Assembly: GCA_911728435.2 (NCBI GenBank) | Contig: OU452210.1 | Span: forward strand, 2,728,001-2,792,000 | Reading direction: 5' to 3' | Length of the DNA: 64,000 nt | DNA from: Apoderus coryli | Lineage: Eukaryota; Arthropoda; Insecta; Coleoptera; Attelabidae | Part shown: piece by piece, positions 25,108 to 36,300 of the stretch | Layout of the letters: each line of letters opens with the position of its first letter | Position numbering within the stretch: position 1 is the stretch's first letter | The notes under the pieces: model-generated | Database searches by the model: none | Seen by the model: only the letters and a program-made list of their open reading frames with translations | What the model was told of the DNA's origin: nothing | Made by a program: the position numbers and the translations under genes

Positions 25108-28100
25108 ATGAGCATAATGAGTCTAACAGGTGAGAAATGGCGAAGGTCTAGGACGGCTGCCGCAGTGTTTGTTATACTCTGCGTAGCAGGAGTTCACTGC
25201 CTTCCTGCTAATAGTTACGATAGAACACGTTCTGCATCTCCCGGTGGACAACCAGCTGCTAAAAGACAGAAAACCGGTAATAATAATCACAGAGTAATGG
25301 AGCCAGCTTTTGAAAATGCCGGTCAGACTGCCGGTGTTGAAATATGGAGAATAGAGGTAAATTTTTTAAATAAATGTATTGAATTTCTTTATGTTAAAAT
25401 ACATTATTTTTGATAACAATAAAATTTCTTAAATTTTGTAAATATTTGTGTGATAATACAGTGGGAGCCAAAGAAACCAACGGTTTTATTAGTTTTTCGA
25501 GTATATAGACATTGGTATATTTTTATATTATTTCAAAATAAATATATTTTTCTTGTTCTTCACTAACATGATAAGAATCAAGTACCTAGGTATAATGATT
25601 TACTTGTTTCATATTAATTTATCGGTATTTGTTTAAAAGTATATCTAAGTGGGTTAATGTTGCATCACTTTCAATTTTTAACATACATATTCGGATATAT
25701 TTATTTTATACACGAACCAGTTTAAATTAGCATATGAATTATTACAAAATAAAAGTTTAGTACTACAGTCATATAAACGAAAATTTTTTATTTTACACGA
25801 ATAATTCTATATACATAATAATAAACTTTCAAAAGGTAATTTTAGACACGGTATTTTTTTTTTGGTGGGCTATTCTCAGAAACCTCAAAAATGTTAACGT
25901 CCCTATTCTAGAGTATAGGACCTATACATAAGTAATTCATATTTTCACATTGAGACATTATAAAATCGTACTACAGGATAATCAACTTTGTTATTTTAAA
26001 TAGAATATATTCTTAGAGTTTAAATGCCTCATCTCGTCAAAACAATGTACGACTGAAAACAAAAAAAAAACATAAACATAATATTTTGATAATAAACTTT
26101 CATATAAAGTTATATATATATATACGGTCCTGGTTGATCGAAATATACAGTTTTAGTTGTGTGCTCTTACTAATTTTAAAATATCTGTTTTATATTAAAA
26201 AGTTAATTAGAGAATTTTTGTTGAGCTGTGTAATTTGTGATTTCGAACAGTTTTTATCCTGTTTTATTAAGTTGTACGTTTTGTCGTGTCAGATTCCGTG
26301 TTTTTTTAATTGATTTATCAATAATATTTAATATTTCCAACAGAAAGTCTATAAAAACGTTAATATTTAGAATACAGAGTGTTAGTGACTGGTACCTACA
26401 TTGAACAGTACCGTAGTAAGGAATGATCATGGCGATTTCTGAAGATGTTTCGAATCGTGACATTTATAATTTGCTTAAGCAGGTACTTGAAAAAAGTAAT
26501 GAGATTCAGCGTGACCATTTGCAGTTGAGGCAGGATATTAAGGACGAGCTTGAATCAATACGGTATGATGTGATTGATGGCATGAATGTTCTCCGTCAAG
26601 AATTTGTTGAGTTACAAGAACAAAATTGTAAGCTTCTAACCAGAGTCCAGCATATGGAAAGAAATTTGCGTAAGTACAACTTAATACTATATGGAATATC
26701 AGAAGATAATACGAGTGATGACCTTTCCAAAGTACTTAATACTTTTAATAAAACTCTAAGTATAGCAAGCAGTACAAATGATTTTAGAGACATTCGTCGA
26801 ATTGGAAAGGATGTAAGTTCTAAAAGGCATCGCCCAATCGTAGTGGAGTTTGTCAACTATCAGTTTCGCTCTAATATTCTTAAAAATGCTCACAAATTAA
26901 AAGGATCTGGTATATTTATTGCGAAAGACTATATCCCTGAGGATTACCAAAAGCAAAAGATATTACGAGAGCATTTAGGTAAAGCTAAAGATAACGGCAG
27001 AACTGCCAGAATTAATAATAATACTTTGATTGTTGACGGTACTCGTTACACACCTGAAGACCTACAAGGGTGTCAATTTGATTCAATTAAAACGACTGAC
27101 ACAATTGTTTCAAGCAAGAATACCGCGAGTCAAGTTGAAAGAAGTGAGTCAGTTCCTGAAGCGAGTTCTTATGCATCATGTTCTACAAATAATAAAATGT
27201 TTGGCGTTGCTGTTTCTAATGATAGAAAGAGAAAACAATTGTGTGAGTTAAATGATGTGTTTCCTAAACGCACCACAAGAAGTCAGTCACAGTCTGATCA
27301 TTTAAACTGAGTTTGCCCAACAGTGAAGATATATTATTATACTATCAAAACGTTAGAGGACTTAGGACAAAAACCGAGCTATTTTATACGGGCGCTAGTC
27401 AGGCGGAATACGATATCGTTTCTTTAACGGAGACTTGGTTGCATGATGGTATTCGCAGCAGTGAGCTGTTTGGAGACGTTTACAATGTGTACAGAAAAGA
27501 TCGTGAAACTGGCTTGCTTGGTTGTACCATGGGTGGGGGGGTATTATTAGCTATTAAGAGTTGTTTCACCTCTGTTCAAGTTAATACTGATTTTATTAGT
27601 GATAGTTTCCCTTTTATAGATGTTGTGGCATGTAAGTGTGAATTTGATCATAAGAAAGTTTATATTTTTGTTATATACATGCCACCTTCTGTGGATATAA
27701 TTAATTTAGAACATTTTATTAGTTTTTTGGATCAGATAGAGTTTCTTCATTCTAATAATGTTGTTTTGATTGGAGATTTCAATGTTCCCGGTTTCATATA
27801 TCAAAACGCAACTGATAGGAAATCTTCTTTGATTACTGATTTTATCAATTCTTTTAGCTTCAAGCAACATAATAATATTTTGAACTGCTCGAATAGATTG
27901 CTGGATCTAGTAATCTCTGATATTACTTGTGGCGTATTCCACGAGGACATGTCTCTGGTGCCTGAGGATCCATATCATCCCGCACTCATGGTTGTTTTTC
28001 GTGGTTTTTGCTTTGTAAGGAACTTTAACATTAACAAAAGTAACAGAGCTTACAACTTTAAGCGTGCAGATTATGTGAATCTGTACGATTCTTTGTTGAA

Positions 28101-30341
28101 TGCCGACTGGACATCAATGCGTGATTGTGATGATGTTAATTTGGCAGTTGAGAGTTTTTATGCTGTCATTTACGAAATTTTTGACACTTATGTACCTAGA
28201 AAAATACATTATAGCCATAAATATCCTTATTGGTACAGTTCTGATATAATTAAAAATATTAAACAAAAGGCAAAACTTCTTAAAAGATATAAAAGAACTA
28301 ATTGTCATGATCTGCTTTATGAGTTTAAGAGATTACGATCATTGATAAAGCAACAGATTAACGATGCTTATTCCAATTATATTTCTAGTACTGAGTCGGC
28401 AATTAATAATGATAGCAGTAGGTTTTGGTCATATGTCCAATCAAAAAATCAAGCAACGAGGATACCGGGAGCAATGCGGTTTGAAGGTGCTGAATGTACT
28501 AATTCGCAGGACATTGTCAATGCATTTTCACAGTTTTTCGGCAGTGTATTTTCACAAAATGATGGTGCAGACTATGTTTGTGATGAAGCTGTTTTGAATA
28601 ACAACTTGAATATTTTGCTGCCCTTTGTTACAGAGGATGAGATCCTGAAAGCGTCTAATAAGCTGAAAAATAAATTGACCTCTGGGATTGACAATATTCC
28701 TAGTTTCATTGTCCGCGATTGTGTTGGTGCTCTGACTGAACCTTTGAAGATGCTATTTAATTTAGCAATTAAAACAACCACTTATCCTGATTTTTGGAAA
28801 AGGGCAAAAATTTGTCCCGTTTTTAAGGGTGGCGATAAATCCGATATTGCTAATTACAGGCCTGTGTCAATTTTATGCAATTTTTCTAAATTATTCGAGA
28901 TTATCCTTTATGACAGAATCTACCAGAGTGTTTCTAGTCATATTTCTGTTTATCAACATGGCTTTATGAGAGGTCGTTCAACAATTTCTAATTTGGCTTT
29001 ATTCACCCAGTATGTTTCCGAGATGCTTGATGATCGGGGCCAAGTGGACGTAATATACACGGATTTTTCAAAGGCATTTGACCGTGTTGGCCATTCGATT
29101 CTTCTTACTAAATTGTCGACTTTTGGATTTTCCGACATATTGATCAAATTCATTTGTTCATATCTGTATAATAGAAAACAGTTTGTTCACTATAATGGGT
29201 TTAGTTCTGTTGAGTATCATGCAGCATCTGGAGTTCCGCAAGGGTCTAACTTAGGACCTTTGTTTTTCCTTCTATTTGTTAATGATATCGTAAATGTTAT
29301 CACTTCACAGAAGTTGTTATTTGCCGATGACTTAAAAATATTCACCAATGTTAGCAACTTGTCGGATTGTGTTAAGCTGCAGGGCGATTTGGATATGATT
29401 GCCGACTGGTGTGTAAAGAATGATCTTCCCTTGAACGTTTCGAAATGTAAAGTTGTTACTTATACTCGTAAATCTGTATGCTATTTATACTCATATAAGA
29501 TCAGAGAATATGAACTCTGTCGTACTGATCATTTGAGGGATTTGGGTATTGTGTTTGATTCGCAGTTAACGTTTACTGAGCATATTGTAGCCAAGGTTGC
29601 AGAAGCCATGAAATCTTATGGTTTTGTAATAAGGAACTGCAGACATTTTGCGGACATTGACTGTGTTAAGGCACTCTATTTTGCTTACGTCCGTTCAAAA
29701 CTAGAATATGGTGGTTTGATTTGGTGTCCTTATTATAATTGGCAAAATGCTTATGTAGAGAAGGTTCAAGGAAGGTTTCTTAAATATTTGGCATTTAAAA
29801 CTGACGGTATATATCCCGCAAGAGGAACTGAGTATGAGCTACTTATAAATAGATTTAAAATTGAGTCCTTAGAACACCGTAGAATATATTCCGGCTTAGC
29901 ATTTATGTATAAACTTTGTAACAATAAAATTGATTGTATAGAGCTGTTATCACAAGTCGGATTTTGTGTTCCTCGTATTTCGAGTAGACAGGGTATAGTA
30001 TTCAAGTGTCCAAGAGCTAGGACTAATTTGCTTTTGAAGTCTCCAATTAGCTTTATGTTAAGAAACTTTAATTTATTGTGCGGAATGTGTGACATACACT
30101 TTTCTTCATTGAATAGTTTACTGCAAAATGCAAAATGTGTAATGAGCACACAGTAATGTTTAGTGGTTCAGTATTTTGTTTGTTCTTATTTTTTTTAATG
30201 TAGTATTCATGTAGTTTAATCAATTTATCAGTTTTTTTGTGTATATTTCTAATCGTGCTATTTACAATAGTTGTTATATATTATGTATTGTTTGTTTTGG
30301 ATTGTCCTGTAAATGGAATGTCGTCTGTTGGGCAATAAAGC

Positions 30342-30398
<57 letters not shown>

Positions 30399-33300
30399 AA
30401 AATGTTTGATTAGTATATTTTTTCATATTTATCAGAAATAATTTAAAATTATAAATAAAAAAACAAGAAAATAAAAACACATTAAAATAAGACCAACATA
30501 TACAATATTTTTTACCCAATAAATAATAAGTAATAATTATTTATCTTCTTGAAATAAAAGTCGTTACTTTACAAATCTCTCTCTATATTTAGTTAAAATG
30601 TCAATGTTTCTCCATGGTAGCTAATTCTGGAAATATGTATGGACATATTTCCAGAATTAGCTACGGATTCTTCTATGTCATTATTCTCCACTTGTGGATT
30701 TTTATACTGATATATATGATTTACAAATAATTAAAAATAGTATATTTTATACACCTAGGGGACTGTTTTTACTTATTGTTGATACATTTTGATGTATTTG
30801 ATTTGTTCCGTTCAAAATCAGGTGTATTCTTATACGAGTATGTTGCTATGACTACTGAAAAACATATTTTTATATTTGACTTTTAATCCCCAGGGATTAA
30901 AAGTGCCATTTTAGTCCCTGAAATTAGGGATTAAAACTATCAATGTAATCCCCGAAGTGCATAAAATGTATATTCTAAACTTTCTGCACATTTGGTATTT
31001 TCCTTTTTCATTTTAAATATCATAACTATAGCCAATTAAGTTCTCCACAAATTAATGCCTATAGTTATATATACTTGAAGACATAGAGCACATAAGTTAA
31101 CAACTCTTTACAGAAAGTCTTAATAATTAAAGTATATTATTTTTGTCTTGCAAAAAGTGCCCCACATATTGTTTATTTCGTGGCATATTTGAACATAAAT
31201 TTAATCAGACTAATGACTGAAACGTATAGCTAGAGATAATAACGTTTTCCCAAAAAATTAATAAACAGTGCTTATAAAATGTGATGACAGTTTTCACGAA
31301 AAGTGCAAGTAAATGCTCATCGTTCAATAAATAAATAATATATAAAAACTTTAGGTAAATGTAGACAGCTATTTTAGGGTTATCATGCCACTCATCGATA
31401 AGTAGGTAGGTACGCTATAACGGATGTAGTAACGTTCGTATCCTTTATTTATACTTAAATATGTCGAGTAATATTTAACTATATACTACAATTAAACCAT
31501 ATATTTTAATGTATTTTTATTAAAGTACAATAATATATTATATACCTACATTTTTATTGTCAGCATTCAGCATGTCAATCAAACTTTGATTTAATGCCAG
31601 ATAATAATTATTTATCCTACTTACACGTCTAGATAAACTGATAGAAATCAAATTGGTTGTTTTTGTCCCAAAAAGAATCAGATCAGATTTGCATATACTT
31701 AGACAGTTATTAGTCATTCCTCTTAACCGATATACAGGGTGATGACTTTAACTAAATCGCAATATTTTTTATATTATTCTGTCCCATTCATATTGATTAA
31801 AAAATTATCAGTAATAATGTTAATAGGAAGGAAAAAAATATAGCGGGTAGAATCAATAAAAATCCCACAATAAAATAATAACATAACAGGATACATTTTA
31901 TCTTATCGCAAGCCACATGTTAAATGTTTGTTTTGTAAAAATCTAATTTTGTTATTATTGCTATAATATAATATACTTTATCTGAAAATTAATAAAATGT
32001 ATAAAGCAATATTGATGTAATTGTGTGTCGTTTTAAAATATTTCTTGCGGAATCATCGGATTAAATCACCATATCAGATTTCATTCGCAATTTGGAACTA
32101 TTACATAATTATATAAAGTATGTCATAGCATTTTTTACCTATTTTCTTGAGCTGAGATTAAAAAAAAACAGTCAAATCATATGATGAATATTATGAAATG
32201 AAATATTTCGAGATGATCTGTTACCTTCTTCAGAATGTTTATAAAGTACTCGTACAATTGACATTCACATCACATTGATGATTTGTTTAATTCGATTTGA
32301 TTTTTTATATTTTGTGTAGGTAACTACTAACTTTTTTTTGAATATTTTGTTAGTTGTCAAAATCTATTTCAAAACTTTATTACCAGGTATTGTTTTTTAA
32401 AGCATATGTTACTAAAAATAACAACAAAGCAAGTTTTCAGTCTTTTAATAAGTTGTAAATGAAAAATCCCATAGTAATGTGTGAACATTTTTAGGAGCGG
32501 CTTGAAAAATATTACATCTTGAAAAAATGATAAATATACATTTTTAATAAGAACGTGAAACGTTATGCATAGGGATCTGACATACAAATAACTTTCTTTT
32601 TTTAATTTCTATATACAGGCTGTTTCTTTTGATTTAAACAGTTATATTATATTTTTACACATATAGCCTAGATCAATTTTCACAAATTAATATTGTATCC
32701 ATAAACACAATAACAATAATTATATTTTGTCCGCTATGCCACGAAATTATTTTTTTATTCAATAACAATAATTTTCCGTAACAATATGCTGTGTATTGTA
32801 TGATTTATTTGGATTTAAAATTAGTTCTCTTGGATTTTTTCGGATAACACGGCCCTGGTTAACATTTTTTTTGCTTTTCTATCTGATAGCTATAACTACT
32901 TGCATCTCTTGAAATAGCTCGTCTGAAGGTAATAAATCGATTTTACGATTTTGTTGTGCCAAACGATATCTGTTTATATGATTGCAAATAGATCTAAATG
33001 TATATAATAAATAAAAGTTTATTTCAGATAACTTGAACGTAAATCGGATAATGTAGAAATCATTTTGTCATAGCGGTCAAAAAAAAAAATATTTTACTTG
33101 TTTATAAAATAAATCGGATGAGACAAATTATGGTCATTATTAACGGACTGACCCCCTTGGATAACCCTCAAATGCTCAACTGGCATTAGCTTGAAGCTAA
33201 ATGAATTATAGATCGATATTTGCTAAATCTAAACAAAATTAAATCTCATACAAAATGCAAAATTTTACTTATAAAGAGTCAAGCTTATATTGTTTATATT

Positions 33301-36300
33301 TGTTTTTTAATTTTATGTAATGAAAAGTTCACCCAGGGTATTATTGAGAAAAAATTAGGTATGCATAAATCCTAAATAGTATAGATATTTTCTTTCAAAA
33401 ACAAGTAATTATTTTTAATTTTAAAAAAAGGAGTAGAAATAAACCAAATCATAATTCCGTATGTTGATGGCTGACGGTATTATAATTAAAATAGCATTTG
33501 CTTTTGAATGGCATTTCTGACATTTTCTAGGCTTGTTGTGATACAAGAACAATAGGCCTATTACGCCAATATCTTCTAACCTTTTAGAAAATGTATTTCA
33601 CGCTCCACTGACTACTGTTCTATTGAAAGTTTTGCATAGCCATTAAAATTAATTTGAAACTAAGGAAGGTAAACAACAGTTAATTTGTAATGGGTAATGA
33701 ATTAGTTTGTGACGCAAAAACGTATTTTAATTTCAAACTAACATTTTTTTTATTCTAGGATTTCAAGCCAGTACCGTTTCCTAAAAATCAATATGGAAAA
33801 TTCTACTCTGGCGATTCCTATATCGTATTATCTGTGAGTTTTTATTATCCCAGGTTTTATTCATAATTATTTACAATTTAATTTGCAGACCAAAATTAAC
33901 AAACATGGAGACAAAACTTGGGATATCCACTTTTGGCTGGGGTCAGAAACAAGTCAGGTAAGCAGTTTAGCTATACAATTTTAGATAATACAGAATGTCC
34001 AAAAGTTAACCCTTTTGACGACAAAATCGATTTCTAAGCTCCACAATTTTTTATGCACCTTTTAAGGTCTAAAACCTATTAACTTAGATAATTTGTTGAA
34101 TTAAAAAAAAACTGAATATTTACACAGGAACGTAACTTTGAAGGATTCTTCATCAGCCCGAGTTGCGACAAAATTACTCCATTAATGAGTGAGTTCCTGA
34201 TTTCAGATTCCTCATAATTCGGTTACATCACAATTTTGAATATTATACGGAGGTACAACAGATCTCTAACAAAACATATCCGTCGCCGCTCCATAATCGA
34301 ATATACGTTCTCATTTTTATTGGATTGAGTTTGTAGTAGCGAATAAGTTTCAGTTTTGTGTATTAAGTAATCTCTCATTAGAATAAGAATATTCGTCCTA
34401 GGCTGTTAAGGCCTACCTCAACAACCTCAATCTTTCGCTATTCCTTCAGTGAGTTAGGCACTCTCAACAGCATGAAGTTTATAAATATATTGTTTACTTT
34501 ATTCCACCAAACTCTGTCCAACGTGATGATCATTCATTACATCTACACATTCAATACCCTATAATTGGCTGTATGAAATATAAAAGTCAAATATTTATTC
34601 AACGCTCTCAACACGAGCATTTTACATTAATTTTCCCGATGACGAAATTTTTCATCAGTGCTATATAATTAAAAAAAACATGTTGTCTTGATGCAAAACA
34701 AAAGCCCACAAAAAAAAAACATGAACTGTTGACTCGATGCCAAATGATTTCTAAACATGCCCAGAGACGAACACATTTCTTTTTTAATGGCATGTAAAAT
34801 ATTGTGTTTATTCTAAATTTATGTTGGGATTCTTTGAAGAGACCACACATAACTATGTGTGTTAAAATTACTACATAAATGAGTTTTGTAATGTACCTTA
34901 GAAGCGTACTTTGAGTGTATTAAAGGGGGCACTAAACTGAAACTAAAATTGAATTTACAAGTTACTCTGATTAATAACATACGACACTTGTCAGTTCTGT
35001 ATTTTATAAATCGCATTATGGAATCCATTCCACACTGTAGTTGCCCTGATAAGGCAGTTAAGATATTGAAAATCAAACTTAACATCAAATTCAAAATGTA
35101 ACTTCACACTTAATTTGAAATTTTAGGTGCAATTTGTTACACTATGAGAATTTTCTTTGCTTTACAAGTAAAAATAATTCAAAAATCTGTATAATGAGAA
35201 ACAGTTACCTCTATGACCATAGGACGAATCTGGTGCAGCAGCAATCTTATCCGTTCAACTTGATGAACAATTAGGAGGGGATCCCGTTCAGCATAGAGAA
35301 GTGCAAGATCATGAGTCTCAACAATTCCTTTCATATTTCAAAAATGGTGTTCGCTATTTACCTGGCGGTGTCACTTCCGGTTTCCACCACGTTGACCGTG
35401 ATGCGTATGTAACTAGATTATACGAAGTTAAAGGGTCTAGAAATGTTAGAGTCAAGGAAGTAAGTAACGAAAATCCTTTTAAAATATATTGAAAAATATA
35501 ATAAATTCTTTTTGCATAGGTGGTACCAAACATTTCGTCAATGAATAAGGGAGACTGTTTTATCTTAGATAGTGGAAGGAATGTTTATGTTTACGTTGGC
35601 AACAAGGCAAGGAGAATTGAAAAACTTAAAGCTATTGGCGCTGCTAATCAAATAAGAGATCAAGATCATGCAGGAAAAGCAAAAGTGACAATTGTTGGTA
35701 AGAAACCATAACACTTTATCATAAAACAAATAACAACAGGTGCGCTTAAAGTTCAAGAAATGCTGGTCGGACACATAGCCTTTGTTTATTCGTTACTATA
35801 AAAACACATTCGTCGTCTCCAATATTTAATCAAATTAAATTTCAATCTTCAAGCGGCATGGTTCGGGGGTATCATCTCATCCACCCATCATCATCATCTC
35901 ACGCATTTTCGAAATTCTAAATTTCTTGTTAAATCCACATTTAAACAGCTTGATTGACTGTTTAATTTTATAGTTCAGGTATTTTAAACAGATAATGATG
36001 GAAAACATATCCCTAGAACGTTGAAATTTAATTTAATTAAACAATGGAGACGCCAAATGTTCCAATGGATTAACCCTTATTTCAAACAATATTTGTAGCA
36101 ATATGTTTAACTTCTCACTTTGTTTTTAGACGAATACAGTCCAGAATCAGATTACACAGATTTCTTCAACGCATTAGGGGGTGGATCCAAAGACGACGTA
36201 CCAGAAGACAACGTTGGAGGTGATGATCAACAATTTGAAGCTAATGAGGAAAAGGTTGTGTCACTGCACCGTGTATCAGACGCAACAGGCAGAGTTCAAG

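Larger units (their letters stand above)
26125..30395 (+). mobile_element. Near-intact two-ORF non-LTR (LINE) retrotransposon
   Basis: Sits in gelsolin intron 1 on the same strand. Order: about 300-base 5' UTR, ORF1 (26423-27310), ORF2 (from 27298, -1 frame, to 30156), a 3' UTR of about 180 bases with GCAATAAAG, then an (ATT)n tail of about 52 bases. Both ORFs are free of internal stops, and the endonuclease and reverse transcriptase motifs are present, so the copy is young. There is no RNase H and no LTR. The microsatellite tail and endonuclease-RT layout point to the CR1/L2/Jockey side of LINEs; the clade is not certain. The 5' boundary and target-site duplication are not resolved because the left flank is a (TA)n run. 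Confidence 0.9.

Noticed and set aside
27313..27315. TTG as a non-ATG start codon for retrotransposon ORF2
   Set aside because: TTG initiation is inefficient in eukaryotes and the context is poor. The overlapping TTTAAAC site with -1 geometry is a better explanation, though termination-reinitiation is not excluded.
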